64,000 nucleotides of DNA from Epichloe hybrida (Eukaryota > Ascomycota > Sordariomycetes > Hypocreales > Clavicipitaceae), in assembly GCA_019022495.1 (NCBI GenBank), contig JAFEKR010000048.1, forward strand, positions 186,001-250,000, given 5' to 3'. This document shows positions 21,877 through 34,300 of this stretch, piece after piece. The position numbers were made by a program, and so were the translations under genes. The notes under the pieces are model-generated. The model saw only the letters and a program-made list of their open reading frames with translations, ran no database searches and was not told the origin of the DNA. Every line of letters starts with the position of its first letter. Positions within the stretch are counted from its first letter, which is position 1.

Positions 21877-23550
21877 TCACGACCTGAAATGACTTGACCA
21901 TCTTCTCCCCGAAGCGTCGGCGCAACCTTCATCCCTCAACACGATGATGCTGTCCTCCCTCTCAAGTATCGAGGTGCTCGACCCTATGAGCTGTTCCTCG
22001 CGCAGCCAGCCCGCCTCCACGGCAAAGCAAACAATGTCCCCCGCAGACCCAAAACAAGGGGTGTCGTCATCAGCCTCTGGGCTCAAGTGCGTCCACATGT
22101 CTGCCGTGCAGTCTTCGAAGCGAGCCAAATCCACTGCGTCGCCTTCGAAATGGTCTAGCAAATACTCGTAGAGATATGCCAGCCACAACACGTTTGTGTA
22201 AGGAGCATACACCTCCCAGCAAAGTGGCCCATCTACTCCCTTGGCGTAGGGAGTTTTGTGTGCCTCTGGTGGCAGGCACTGGCGATCTGCTCGGAGCAGA
22301 AATGAGCGCATCTGGCGGTAGACTTTGCACTGCGGCGCGTGTGTGCTCGTGAACAGGCTCAGGTCTCGTTCCAAGTCGTACGCAATGGGCTTCGCAAAGT
22401 CAATCGACAGATTCTCTGCTCGCGACAGGCCGTAGTCCAAAATGGTGATGTCGAGACCGGAATAGCCAAAATGACCTCCTGATTCGGATTTTCTTTCAGT
22501 AGGAGGCCTAGCCTGCCTTATGCAGATGTTTCCTTCGTGCAAATCACGATGCTGCCTTGAGTCAGAAGCTCGTTTCTTGTAGCCACCAGGATTTGCTCTC
22601 AAGCAACGTACCTCAAACATGGCGATTTCTTCCGCTCTAGCCAGTGCTATTGCTTCCAGGAAGAAGATGTCCCATAACTGACTCTCGCTCTTCAGTTGCC
22701 AGTCCTCTAACGCAACACCCGCGTCCCCCAACTCAACAACAAGAAACTTGGTATCATCCAAATATCGGCTCGGTGAAGGATAGTACTGTGCTCGCCCGGG
22801 GTCTTTCCTCTTCATCCGTCTCTGGAAGACCTGATGCGTCTCCAATAACGCCCTCGAGGTCTTTCCCTGGACGAGATATCTCTCTTTGTAGACCACAAAT
22901 CCAGGAACATCCGCCAGCCACTCCGATATCTGCAGCTCGCCATTGATGTCTTGCTCGGAATGTGGTTCTTCATCCACCAACTTCGACCGCACCTGGGCTT
23001 TTGTCTGGGGTTTTATTGGCGAAGGCAGTCGAATAACCTTAATCACACTGGTTCCTCGCTCGTTTGTGACGCGATAAACCTCCGCATACGAGGCTTCGGC
23101 AATCTTTTCTATGCCATCTCCGGGGGGGCACACATCATCCCAGGACAAGATTCGGAGAGAAGTGCCTCCGAATGAACTTTCAAAAGATTCCTCCTCTCCG
23201 CTCTCTTCCAAGGGACTGCCGCGGAGGACAATATTTTGGTCTGTCTCGATTGGTGGTGAATTCGATTTTTCGTTGACGACCTCTTCGGAGGTATTTGAAG
23301 AATCTGGTGTTTCATCTTCATCCACAACCTGAACACGAATGATGCTTTTTCGTGGTGATCGTCGCAGCGGTTTGAGTTCGTCCTCTATCTGAGCTTTTGA
23401 CAGCTTCTCTGTGATGCAGTCGACAGCGTGGTCCATCTCGGCACCCAGTGGTTTTCGGACCGGACTCTGCGGTAACTCGGCGAACAAGCGCTCGGCCTTG
23501 GTCCGCGTCGACCTTTTCCCATACTTGATCGTCGATTTCGTTCGGGTCAT
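21877..23550 (-). CDS. Haspin-like serine/threonine kinase
   Basis: Two exons, 23550-22612 and 22551-21877, separated by a 60-bp intron, give 537 aa. The intron must be removed to rebuild FEHRDLHEGNICI, the catalytic loop; because it is a multiple of three, unspliced RNA also reads through. Haspin phosphorylates histone H3 Thr3 in mitosis to recruit the chromosomal passenger complex. Seen: a basic N-terminal tail (TKSTIKYGKRSTRTKAER) typical of the family, a glycine-poor nucleotide loop (IAEASYAEVYRV), the VIKVI lysine strand, the HRD loop, and DYGLSRA in place of DFG, which is the Haspin hallmark. An upstream in-frame ATG at 23592 would add 14 residues, but 23550 has the better initiation context. 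Confidence 0.88.
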   Translation of the reverse strand: MTRTKSTIKYGKRSTRTKAERLFAELPQSPVRKPLGAEMDHAVDCITEKLSKAQIEDELKPLRRSPRKSIIRVQVVDEDETPDSSNTSEEVVNEKSNSPPIETDQNIVLRGSPLEESGEEESFESSFGGTSLRILSWDDVCPPGDGIEKIAEASYAEVYRVTNERGTSVIKVIRLPSPIKPQTKAQVRSKLVDEEPHSEQDINGELQISEWLADVPGFVVYKERYLVQGKTSRALLETHQVFQRRMKRKDPGRAQYYPSPSRYLDDTKFLVVELGDAGVALEDWQLKSESQLWDIFFLEAIALARAEEIAMFEVRCLRANPGGYKKRASDSRQHRDLHEGNICIRQARPPTERKSESGGHFGYSGLDITILDYGLSRAENLSIDFAKPIAYDLERDLSLFTSTHAPQCKVYRQMRSFLLRADRQCLPPEAHKTPYAKGVDGPLCWEVYAPYTNVLWLAYLYEYLLDHFEGDAVDLARFEDCTADMWTHLSPEADDDTPCFGSAGDIVCFAVEAGWLREEQLIGSSTSILEREDSIIVLRDEGCADASGRRWSSHFRS

Positions 23551-23985
23551 GTTGTTTTGCGTCGCATACTGTTTTCGTTGTTGGAGGTGCATCCGCCAAG
23601 TTCAAGCGACGGTGGACGCTGGATGTACTAGGTGCGGTTGGCCAGGCAACCAGCATCCATCTCATTCATGCAAGTCGGACTGGACCCCTATGTATGAAAT
23701 GCACTTGTCCCAGATGTTGGTGTGGTATTATCTATCATAGTTCTTGAAGTACAGTACAGATTAGTAAGAGCATTTTGGAGATTGACAGCTATCTATCTAT
23801 AACGGATAGCAGACGCGTCACTTGCAAATGCTGACGAGACGAGAAGGGACTGGCCGGACCGACCCACCTCCAGAGCTTTCTCCGCAGAAGATGCTGAAAT
23901 TCCACGTTGGCTCAAGAGAGGTCGCACTCGGCACCTCGCACTCCCCAACCCTCGCCTCCATCGTCCAAATACCTCGTCAGCAGCC
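23551..23985. promoter_or_regulatory. Divergent promoter between Haspin and CCDC47
   Basis: A 435-bp interval between two oppositely oriented start codons, so it carries both promoters. No separate gene or recognisable operator is seen. Confidence 0.4.
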
Positions 23986-25368
23986 ATGGCGGACCTCCTT
24001 AAGAATCTATTCGGAGGCGCCGATCGTGAGAGGGGCTCTGCAACCCCCAAGGTCGATTCAGGTGAGTCGCATTTGCTGCTGGTCCACGTCGACGCACAAT
24101 CAGAGCTTTTGTGCTAACTTGCATGATTCCAAAAAGACTTTGCCGACTTCGCCGGAGCTCCTGATCCCGTGGCCGAACCCGTCCCCCACGCTGCGACGCT
24201 CGGAGGCACTGCGCCAGGTGTCGCTGCCACGGCCAGACCCTACACGAAGTGGTACAATGTGCACGAGCGCCACTCTCTGTCCGAGTTCAAGGCCGAGGGC
24301 GTCATCCTCGCCATGGCAGCCTTCATCTTCCTGTTCCATATCCTCGGTGCGCGCGCCAATCGCTCCAAGGCCAAGGCATGGATTCGGGCCAACGCCCCCC
24401 TCCTGCACAAGGAGTTTGCCCTGGTCGGCTTCGGCGGCGTGCCCACCCTGGACAGCAAGGACATCAAGCCCGAGTCTCTGATCAAGGAGAAGTCGCTGTT
24501 CGAATTCGCGACCTACGCCTCTGGGCGGCAGAACGTCGCCTTCTTGGACGTCAAGCTCACCATGACCAAGAAGTTCAACCCCATTCTCGGGCTTGTGGAG
24601 ACGACAGCCTCATTCTTCTCCGACATGTTTGCCCCGCCCCAGGATGCTGTCGAGGCTTTCCTCTACCCCTTTGACGGCAAGGAGAACTTGACTCTGCCCG
24701 CATTGCCTGGTGCCGAGGAAGCTCGCGCCAGGGACACCAAGAGCACGTATGACGGATTCGTCTGGGCGCTCGTCCACAAGGTCAGCATGAGACGTCTCCG
24801 CGAGGAACGATACGATGTGACCCTTGCGGCCACCAAGGAGAACTCCAAGTTGCCGCCGTGGCTGGTCATCATGAGCGAGAGCGCCGAGGTCACCGACACC
24901 CTGCTTACTTCGGAGCTCATTGACGCTGTCAAGGCAGCCGGCGATGACTTCGAGTACCTTGTCGTATCCGACCAGCCCATCGAGAAGCCCGTCAAGCTCG
25001 ATGACACCACTCCCCGCAAGCGCATCTTCCTCAAGCACCGTATCCCGTCCGGGGACAACTACGGCGATTTGGTTCCCCTTTTCCAATACTTCCTCCGCCT
25101 CCCCGACTTCCTTGTCCAGAACGCCCGCTTCCGCCCCGAGGTCCTGAAAAAGGTCCGCGCCACTCGCGAGGCCATGATTGCCCAGATCAAAAAGACCGCT
25201 GAGGAGGAGAAGAGCGAGGATCGCTTATGGGAGAAGGAGAAGGCCAAGAAGGCCAAGCGTGACGCTGACCTCAAGGGCCTGGATGCCAAGGCCCAGAAGA
25301 AGTATCTCGAGAAGGAGAAGGAGAAGGAGCTCCGAAGAAGTCAGAAGAAGATGACCATGCGAGGTTGA
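23986..25368 (+). CDS. CCDC47 homologue (DUF1682, PAT-complex type ER protein)
   Basis: Exon 1 at 23986-24061 and exon 2 at 24137-25368 (75-bp intron) encode 435 aa. Seen: an acidic N-terminal part, a single transmembrane segment near residues 80-100 (GVILAMAAFIFLFHILGA), a long cytosolic domain, and a very Lys/Glu-rich coiled C-tail ending QKKMTMRG. This order is typical of the CCDC47/DUF1682 family. In animals CCDC47 is an ER calcium-binding and membrane-protein insertion factor that works beside the Sec61 translocon. Assignment rests on the domain layout and the fungal form of the conserved region WYNVHERHSLSEFKAEG. Splicing restores DFADFAGAP at the junction. Confidence 0.85.
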
Positions 25369-25600
25369 TTGGAACCGAGCTAAGCCACGGCAACGCCCGG
25401 AGAGTTCAAAAATGGATGGCGACGGGCTAGATGATAGACGCCCGACGAGAAGTTTGCCGCGCCATGTGTGAGGCGTAATGCCAAGGAACACGGACTGACT
25501 TGTACGAGGAACTTGTAACTTGTAGTTCAATGTGACATATAATGAAAAGCCCCCCCCCCCCCCCCAACTGCATTGGTACAAAGATGCATTCCCCATCCTC

Positions 25601-26195
25601 TCACCTCGACTGCTCCAGCAAATCCTCCACCCTCTTCACCTTATCCTCCGCCGTCTGCGTCTTGTCCGTCCTGAACCCGTCAGAAGTCAGCTCAGCTCAG
25701 GTCGTGCCCCGTAAATCAAGCTATTCTCACAACCACAAACGTACCTGGTTCCCACCCTCAGACTCGACTGGACCCTGACCACGCCCTTGCCATGCACAAC
25801 GGCATGAGCCTTGCCAATCACTGTCATGACGTCCGTCCAGCGCCCTTCTGTATACAAATTCAGTAACATTTCCCCCTTTTTTTTTTTCCCAAATAAAAAA
25901 AGATGTGCCCATTCACTCTAGCTCCGTAGGTAAGCGACATACCAACAGTAGTCCCCGCAGAATGAAGTGTATATTTCAATCCGCTCGCCGAAAGCACGCG
26001 CTGGACCTCGGCAATCTCCTCTGCCACGGAGACCTTGCTGGTTCCTATCTAGTATGGCATTCATTAGTCCTTTTCGAGTTCCGAAATGTGTCAAAGGCTG
26101 CGTGTTGGATGGTGGGCGAGTCAAGGGGTTCGAACAGGAATGAGGCAGAAGTCTGCGTAGCATGTTTCTGGGGTGGGAATGGCATCGTAATCCAT
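25601..26195 (-). CDS. UPF0045 / MTH1187-type thiamine-binding-like protein
   Basis: Four short exons on the minus strand, 26195-26136, 26048-25943, 25847-25745 and 25670-25601 (introns 87, 95 and 74 bp), total 112 aa. Joined they give YADFCLIPIGT, then EIAEVQRVLSASGLKYT, LHSAGTTVEGRW, VIGKAHAVVHGKGVVRVQ and RVGTRTDK, the full signature of the UPF0045 family (Pfam Thiamine_BP). Members are ferredoxin-like folds, about 100 aa, that form tetramers; some bind thiamine, but the cellular role is poorly known. No signal peptide. The donor of intron 1 (GTTCGA) is atypical, though the acceptor restores IGTSKVSV exactly. Every long unspliced frame over this region is a shadow. Confidence 0.85.
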
Positions 26196-26616
26196 CTTTT
26201 GGTGATTGATCAGGACTGGATGAGAATGAATGAGCGGTTACTGGGCGGTGATGTAGGATCTTATGTAGTCGGGTCGTGAGTGGAGGCTCCACTTGCTGCG
26301 ACGGCACGTCGCCGACTGAGTGGTCTTATTAAGTTATACGTGTTTGAAACTGCAACTGCGGGCGATATGGGGTTTTTTTTTTGTTCCCTACATACTGCGT
26401 ACGTCCGTACAGAAGTCACCCATCTAATAATATACCAGTCTAGTGTCTAAATGCCCCTGGAAAGAAAAAAAGTGATACAGATGGACCAAAAATGGACCGG
26501 CAAATCCAATTCTCTTCAACGCCTCGCTTGCAGAAATAAATACTACCAAAAATGCCTTTGAACAGATACACAATCTGCAACCGGGTCGACGACTTGAAAG
26601 ACAACCCCGCATCTTT
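26196..26616. other. Intergenic region upstream of UPF0045 gene
   Basis: 421 bp with no gene seen. It holds a T9 run (about 26371-26380) and GTACGTCCGTAC, a partial match to the motif recurring in this window, at about 26400. Confidence 0.4.
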
Positions 26617-27738
26617 CTATACCAACAGCAGGGCAGCAAAAAGGAATGCCACCAGCGCTCCATATCCCAACTTGCGCTCGTGAACAATCGAACTACCCAG
26701 TGACTCATCGCCACTTTTCACGGTTGCCCGGCCCGTGGCGTCGCTAATGCCATTCATGGTGTCCAGCGCAGCAAAGACATCGCCCCTGTTCCAGAAATCG
26801 ACGAGAACAAAGTTGGGCGCCTTGTTCCACTCGCTCTTGCATTCCTGCAGATGCTTGCCCAAGTTCCCCGCCGTGGAAGTCGCAGCGCTGTTGATAGTGT
26901 CGATGCTCGATACATCGGGGATCTGGACGCCGGTCAAAACGTTCTGATACTTGAAGTGGTTGACGAGACTCATGAACCCGTTGGAAAGAGCGCTCGAGGC
27001 GGATTTCGCGCGAGATGGTCGATCAAGAGTGCAATTGAAGCCGTCGATATTGGAGACTTCAAAGGGCGTCTCGAAGACGTGTTCGAACTCGGGCAGCAGA
27101 TGGGGCGTCGAAGACGAGTACTGTATGTTCGTGACGAATGTGACGACGCGGGTATTGGCACTGATCATGGACTGCAGCGTCGGCCAGGTGGAGGAGATGG
27201 TGTCCGAGGCCGACTTGTACGCAATCTTGGACAGCCCGGAGCTTTCCAAGGCGGACGCGAAGTCGGAAGCGGGCGCTTTGGCCGAGTTGACGAGCAAGAT
27301 GGTCACGACCTCGTTGGGGTTCTCGACCATCCACGCATTGATCTTGGAGAGCCATGACTCGAGGGCTCCGGCATCAAGCAGACTGCACGACGAGTGGCAC
27401 AGCTCCAGCGTGGTGTTTGGCTTGTGGACCTGGGCTTGGAGGAGACGCAGTCCGGAGTCAAGAGCGAGAGTCGCATTCTGAAACTGGTTTCCAGAAAAAG
27501 AGCTGCCTGTGCTCTGGTCTCTCAAGAAGGCACTGTTGTGGGCGCCCATGTGCGTGACGGCATTGTACTGGCGTCCACAGAGGGTAGGCGAGTTGTTGCA
27601 TGCTTTGCCGCCGGTCGAGCCTGTCGATGATGTGGATGGAGTTGCGGCGGATGATGAGCTTGTCTGCGCCTGTGGAAGAGCGTGGACAGAGGAGGCGGCT
27701 ACCAACGCCGCGAGAACGAATCTGGGCAATGAGAGCAT
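26617..27738 (-). CDS. Secreted PLC-like phosphodiesterase, probably GPI-anchored
   Basis: A single exon encodes 373 aa. The start at 27738 gives a clean signal peptide (MLSLPRFVLAALVAASSVHA); the upstream ATG only adds lysines read from a poly-T tract. A Ser/Thr-rich spacer follows, then a TIM-barrel of the PLC-like phosphodiesterase superfamily: THMGAHNS holds the first catalytic histidine, LDSGLRLLQAQVH the next strand, and VDFWNRGDV the C-terminal strand. The C-terminus is a hydrophobic tail (YGALVAFLFAALLLV) preceded by small residues, suggesting a GPI anchor. The second catalytic histidine typical of bacterial PI-PLC is not obvious (LELCHSSCSL is a candidate). The substrate is probably a glycerophospho- or inositol-phosphodiester at the cell surface; this is inference. 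Confidence 0.82.
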   Translation of the reverse strand: MLSLPRFVLAALVAASSVHALPQAQTSSSSAATPSTSSTGSTGGKACNNSPTLCGRQYNAVTHMGAHNSAFLRDQSTGSSFSGNQFQNATLALDSGLRLLQAQVHKPNTTLELCHSSCSLLDAGALESWLSKINAWMVENPNEVVTILLVNSAKAPASDFASALESSGLSKIAYKSASDTISSTWPTLQSMISANTRVVTFVTNIQYSSSTPHLLPEFEHVFETPFEVSNIDGFNCTLDRPSRAKSASSALSNGFMSLVNHFKYQNVLTGVQIPDVSSIDTINSAATSTAGNLGKHLQECKSEWNKAPNFVLVDFWNRGDVFAALDTMNGISDATGRATVKSGDESLGSSIVHERKLGYGALVAFLFAALLLV

Positions 27739-29115
27739 GATGATGTCTTTTTTTTTTTTTTTTTTTTTTCGGTGAGGGGACACAAAGAAAAGTTTCTTGT
27801 TCGAATTGGACGTGACTTCGATATCGGGATGATGACGATGCCACTAGAATCGTGGAATAGAATGAGATGGGAGCGATTGCGATGGAAATGAGAAATATGG
27901 GAAATATGAAATGGGCTCTACGGATAAGAGCTTGGAAAAACGAGAGAGAATGAAAATGAAGACCCTTAGTAACAGAAGGGGTTTCACACGACAAAAAACT
28001 GCATCACCATCAATCACTAGCTAGTAGGCGGAAACGTCTGAAGCGTGTCTTGGCCGTGCTGCGCCTCAACGTCAGCAGAGTGTGGAGAAGAAGGCTGGCT
28101 GCTCCTTCCACGACCAACAACAAACACCTGCCAGACACCTGCCATACACCTGCTGGTGCGAGATGACACCCCTTGCAGACGAGATGACGGATCGAAGAGG
28201 CCCCCTGGGCAAGCCTGGGCGGAGAGTACTTCTGCTCGTGTGGTCATGGCACCGTGACGCCCAGTGCCCACGCTGTGCCGTCATGCTCTCTCTGCTCCGA
28301 AGATGAACTCTTTCCTGGCCGACACTTCACTTGCCGCGATCATGTTTGTTTGTTGACTACCCACCGCGTCTGAGAGAAGACGACTCTCTCCTATTTCTCG
28401 CACACTGGGAGGCTGGAAACCTGTGTTTCGTGTGCCTCTCCGTCTATGATGATCGACCGGGCGCTTGCCAAAAAAAAAAAAAGAAAAAAAGAGGGGGGGG
28501 GGGTTGTCCGTACTTCGCAGCCAGACGATATGCAGAGACCACTTTTCACTTGTCATCTGGCTCCGAGGGAACGACTCAGAACCAAAGCCTGCCGTCTTAA
28601 CCGCGCGTGTGCCTGTACTTCGTATCCATTGTGTTTTGGCAATTAATCAGCCCGAGTTCATGACAGTTTGCACCGCCAACCTCCAAACCCCTCCATCAAG
28701 CCCGGCGGAAAATGTATATTCTGAGTCCACGATCAGTCATTGCCGTCTGTGGGCTGGACGACCTTTAAGAGAAGACTGTATAGTCTGCGAACATATTACG
28801 AGGGACTCTGGTGTGGAAACAATGTTGGGTGTACCTATAGTCTGGTGGCACTGCTTGCGGGAATTGCCTTGTGTCCTTGGTTGTCTGCTTGAGAAGAGCT
28901 GAAATGGAACTTGCATATTTGCTTATATATCACCGATTATGACCATGATATGGGTTGACAAAGGCAACCATGTTGCTTCACACGTTTCGCTTTCCGCTTT
29001 TGATTTCCGAAAATCTATTTCGATGCCTGTGAGATTGTTCGGGTATCATTTTAACAGAGATATCTCATTACAGTCGATCCCAAGTTCCAAATTCCTTGTT
29101 CGTCGAACTCCCTCC
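27739..29115. other. Intergenic region upstream of the PLC-like gene
   Basis: About 1.4 kb without a supported gene. A T23 run at about 27748-27770 lies immediately upstream of the PLC-like start, and an A/G homopolymer block lies at about 28470-28503. Frames crossing these runs are low-complexity. Confidence 0.4.
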
Positions 29116-30749
29116 CTACTCGGGATCTCCCACTGGCTCCTCTGCCTCTGCCTCTGCCTCTGCCTCCGCTTTCGCCGCAGCCTCCAACTCCCTTAGCTGC
29201 CTCTGGCCGTCCTCCGTCGTGGCATCAATGATTTGCTCTTCGAGGCTAAGAATATTCGCCTACATAGTCAAAGTTAGCAAGCCAACTTCTCCACAACCCA
29301 TGGCTGGGCTGCCTTGCAGTGTCCTTCGGTCAATATACGTACCTCACCAAACAGAGCGACCAACTCCTCCGCCTCCTCCACCTTCATCTTACCGAGGACC
29401 TTGTTCACAGCGTCCAGATCGCCCGACTCCAGAGCCTTCTTCATTTCCGGCTTGAAGCCGTCAAAGATCTGTCGCGCCTTCTGTTCATCCTCATCTTGGC
29501 TGTCCGCGGCGGGCACCTTGATCTGGATCACGATTCCTGGCTCAACGGCATGCAGCTGGATCTGCTCGACGCCTTCTTCACCATTCTCAGAATCCTTGGC
29601 ACGCTGAGCAAGAATCTCTCTTGACCGGTTCTTGATCCGCATGTAGGTGTCTTGGACATCCTTGAAGAAGATCTCTCGAGCTTGGTGGCCTTCGGACGTG
29701 ATTCGTTTGAAGAAGAGGCCTACGCCGTCTTTTCCCAACGCCCGACAGTATTGCAGCAGCAGGGCCTGGTGGACGCATTGCCGAGAATAATCGTCATTGC
29801 GCTCCAGGGCGGCGTCAAAGGCAAGCACCAGAAGACCATCGGTTTCCCTTTCCGTTAGGATTTGTGGATTCTGCGAAATGAATTTCAGACTGCCTGCATA
29901 GTCTCTGGATAGGATCTTGGCAAACTCCTTGGCTGCTGGTGATGCCTCAGCTTCCTCGTCATCATCGACAGTTGCCTTTGAACTTGACGATTGTGGTGCT
30001 GATGGATTGAAGGTCGGATTCAACAGCTCGACCTCGGTAGAGGCGCCCTTGTTGTCAGACGCTTTTTCTTTCGACACGTGTGAGCTATTGAACCCGGTGT
30101 GGATATCACTACTGGTAATCTTCTTCCCTTCTTCCCTCAAAAGCTTCTCAAGCTTCGAATTGGTTTCCTTTTGGATCTGTGTGATCTTCTTCGCATGCTC
30201 TTCAAACTCTTCAATAAAGGCCTGAAGACGATCCTTGGGGTCCTTCTTGTCCAGGGCCTTGTTGATCTCATCGATCAAGGCCGCGACCATCTGCGTGTAG
30301 GTAGTTGGTGAGGGGTGATCGCTTTGTAGCCCTTCTGGTCGTGGTGGAACCTTATCTGCATCCGGACCCGGGTTTGTTTCGATGAGAACTTTGAGAGCGA
30401 TGCTGGGTGCGTCTTGTGCCCCAGCATCGTTTGCCTTGGAGGCATGGGATCGAAGGGATGTTACCATGGCCGAGATGCGCTTGAGCAAGCCATCGTGTAT
30501 GGTATTCTCGAACTTGTAGGCTTCGATCTGGAGCTTCCGCTGCTGGCGTTCCTGGTGTATCTGGTTCTGCTTGGCGCGGATGAAGGATCGCTTGTCGACA
30601 TTGGGATGCACTTCAATATCAGAGTCATCGCTCAGCTCCAGCGCGTCCTGTCATACAGACCGATTGTTAGTCAACGCCATGGCCGCATATGAGCACCGTG
30701 ATGGGTTGGAACTTGCACGACATACCCATTTGCTATAGTCAACAGGCAT
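29116..30749 (-). CDS. CDC37: Cdc37, Hsp90 co-chaperone for kinases
   Basis: Three exons, 30749-30726 (24 nt), 30647-29343 and 29259-29116, with introns of 78 and 83 bp, give 490 aa. The first exon ends at MPVDYSKW and the second continues DALELSDDSD, the invariant Cdc37 N-terminus that carries the CK2-phosphorylated serine needed for kinase-client binding. A coiled-coil N-domain follows, then the central Hsp90-binding domain (FFKDVQDTYMRIKNRSREI), then a helical C-domain. The last exon codes a Glu/Ala-rich tail. Cdc37 loads protein kinases on Hsp90 in the cytosol. The length matches other filamentous fungi (about 490-510). Confidence 0.95.
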
Positions 30750-31337
30750 TATGAAGCTGTGCTGTTGCGTGTTCGTTCGTTTTCTCCGAGGTCTTGTAGT
30801 GGGAGAAGGCAAAACCAGCCAACCACACTCTGTGCAAAATTGAATCTGTCTCAGTGTATGAAGATTCTGGCGGAATAGAAGAGTTGTCTGCCCCTGCTGG
30901 ACCCCGCTTACTACCCCGCTAGGCCCCGCCCGCTGGACTTTCATCAGACAGAGTCACACACATCATCAGTCACATAGTCCAGCTGTGTCGGTGGAAACGA
31001 TATTTGAAGGTCCTAAGTTATTGTCATCATGGCCTACTTGTGTACACTTGGAATTGTTGTACAGATGCGCCGTTACCGATACCCTTTTCTATCGTACACG
31101 TCGATAATAATACGCTAATAGGCATGCGCCCGACAAGTCCAGACGATGCTCCAAACCCCCGTGTATGAATATATATATATATATACCGATTCCAACACTC
31201 CGTTTCCCAGAATTCCGGAATAGACGCGGTAGCAGCCGGAAGCAAATTAGTAGCAAAAGAAATAAAATAAAAGTCCCACCAAGAACCCCAGACACCTCAA
31301 CCTGTTTTGGAGCATTTGTTTTCCCAAGGTGTTCCAA
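30750..31337. other. Intergenic region between CDC37 start and MOT1 end
   Basis: 588 bp holding the CDC37 promoter and the MOT1 3' UTR. A short (TA)n run occurs at about 31169-31185. No gene is seen. Confidence 0.4.
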
Positions 31338-34300
31338 TCATGACATGGTCTTCATGAAGTCATCCAGGTCAAAGCTCTCCTCATATTGCTTGTTGTCCCA
31401 CAGCTCGCCCAAGTCGTCTAGCCACGCTTTCTTGCCTGGCTGACGAAGATCACCCGTCTCAACATCCACCATGTCTTCCTCTCGTCCCTCCAGCTCGTTT
31501 TGCGGCCTATCAGTTATCAGACTTGGTCCAGAGTCGCCGAGGTTGAATAAGTCGAGAATTTGATCCGTGTCCATCGTTGCCAGACCAGCGTTCTGCTGGT
31601 TGACGACGGTGGATGCCACGTCAATCTTAAATCGCTGGAGACTCAAAATCTTTTCTTCGAGTGTTCCGCGGGTAATGAGACGATATACATTGACAACCTT
31701 CTTTTGTCCGATTCTGTGCGCGCGGTCCATGGCCTGCAAATCTTTCTGTGGGTTCCAGTCGTGTTCAACAAAGATGACTGTATCGGCTCCTGTGAGATTG
31801 AGTCCAAGACCACCCACGCTGGTTGTCAAAAGCAACACATCGTAAGATGGATCGCTGTTGAACTTGTTGACGATATCTTGTCTCTTGTTGGCCTCTACTG
31901 ATCCGTCTAGTCGTAGATGTGAAACTGAGGGAAGCAGCTCTTTCAGCACCTTATTTTGGACCATGTCAAGCATCTCCTTCATCTGGCAGAAAATGAGCGC
32001 TCTGTGCGGCTTGATCGGCTGGTACAGCGGGTCATTCACGTCTCCATCGTCACCCCCGATTCCACAGTCTACCAAAAGATCTCTCAGCGCTGTAAGCTTG
32101 GGTGCGTGGACAGCGTCTTCGATCGTCGTGCCTTGCTTGTGTAGTATTTTCTGTGTGTCGTCGTAAAGGGGGCTTCCGGGTTTCATCACCATTGCCGGAG
32201 AATTGCAAAGCTTCCGCATGTACTGTAGAGCTTGGAATATGTGCTGCTTGGCGTCCTTGTCGTCACGTCCTGCCTCGGCCTGCAACTTTTGACCTTGTTT
32301 CTTGGTAAAGTCATCGAACAGCTTCTTTTGCAAATCACTGAGATCGCAGTAGTAGTTCTGCAGAATCTTGGGCGGCAGATCGTTCAACACCTCTTCCTTC
32401 AGACGACGTAGCAAGAATGGCAGCACCTGCTTGTGCAGCGCCTCAATGGCCAGTGCTCCGGCTTCTTGCTCTTTTGACGATGCCTTGCTGAAGCGACTGG
32501 CAGCGATTGGTTTGGCGAAGCGATCCAAAAACACTTTCTCAGCCCCGAGGAATCCAGGCATGAGGAAGTCGAACAGAGACCATAACTCAAGGACATTGTT
32601 TTGGATGGGTGTCCCAGTGAGGATAAGCCGATGATTGCTCGCCAGTCTCTTGACGGCCTGAGTGATCTTGGCTTTGGGGTTCTTGATCAAATGGCCTTCG
32701 TCTAGGACAATATAGTTCCAGCTATGATTGTTAAGGACATCGGTGTCATTTCTGCACACGTCGTACGATGTCACCACAATATCCGTCTCGCCAAGTTTGC
32801 TTCCCAATGCTCTTCGTTCAGCTGGAGGTCCAACGTAGGCTGTAACAGTAAGGAATGGCGCATAGTTCTTTATCTCTTGCTGCCAATGTCCAGAGAGAGT
32901 GGGTGGGCAGACGATAAGAGATGGCATTCTCTTGACTTCTGCAGCGCCTGTTTTGGCGAACTCTTCCTGTCGCTGATGATGGTCGCTGGCGACAATACAA
33001 ATTGTCTGCAGTGTCTTTCCCAAGCCCATGTCGTCGCAGAGAATACCATGCAGATGGTACTTATTGAGAAAATTAAGCCAGTTAACACCTTCTTGTTGAT
33101 ATGATCGGAGTTCAGCCTTGATGGCTACGGGTATCTTGAATTGTTCAACCTTCTTCGGATCCAGAAGCTGCGCAATAAAGGTTCGCTCCCGATCACGCCC
33201 CTTGAGGAGTTCCTCTGACAGACCTGGGGGATCAGGGATACCTGCTTCCAGAGGTACAAGCTTGACTAAAGTGGCGAAGGAGGTTGTTGCAATGAGTCGA
33301 ATCTCATTATCAGAGTCGCTCATCCGTCCTAGAACGGGGACGATAAGGAAGATGACGTATGGCAAAATGGCATCGCCCATCACAGCAATCAAGTGGTAAA
33401 TTGCCTCAGTCACGCCTTGACGGAATTTCAAATCCAGCGGATTACTGATGGAAGGAAGAACCTTCTCGACTAGGGCTGTCATGCCCTCCACTGTGATGAC
33501 ACTACAGATTGTCGCCAAGCATTTCGCCGCCATGTAGCGGAATACGGACAACTCCGAATGCAAAGCCTTGATGATTAGGGGCATCAAACTCATGACGAAG
33601 GGGTGAAGGGCAACGTCGAGTGTTGGCATCATCATTCGGATAACAGACATGGCGTCCACAATTTCTTGGCCAAATGTAAGCTCTGCATCCTTTGCCTCAG
33701 GTGGCAAATCGCCAGAGAAGGCCTTGGCCAAGGGGTCTTCCATAAACACGCGCAAGCTGGGAACCGTCTCGAGAAGTTGAGGTCCATACGCCTTGGACAA
33801 TATCTCGAGAGCCTCTTTGGCGCCACGTCGGGTAATACGGGCTGCTTTGGCCTCCTTTGCCCACTTGGCAGCGTCTGCATGATCGACCCTGTCCTCCTCC
33901 TTCTGCAAAGAGAGTACACAAGAAGTTTTGGATGCATGAACAGGAAACTCGGGAGTCTCGGCGACTTCGACACAGGAGAATTTGACAAGGTTGGCGACGA
34001 CTTTATCTGCAGGTGCCTTACGGCCCTTCTCGGCGAAGAGCTGAACAAGCTGAGCAATAGTTGCAGAAGATCTGTGTTGGAGGAGTTGGCTTTCTTCTGT
34101 TTTGACTGATTCCATAATGCCCCTGATCAATGGGCTAGGTTTCTTAGGCAACAGCTTCATTGCGACCAAGGCACATGCAGCACCGGCCTTGATTCTCATG
34201 TCACGGGCGTCCTTGAAGGCGGTGGCTTCCTCGATAACTGATGCTGCGACAGCCCGTGCTTCTTCCAACTGCTGACTGGCAATCAAGCGTTGTCCTGGGG

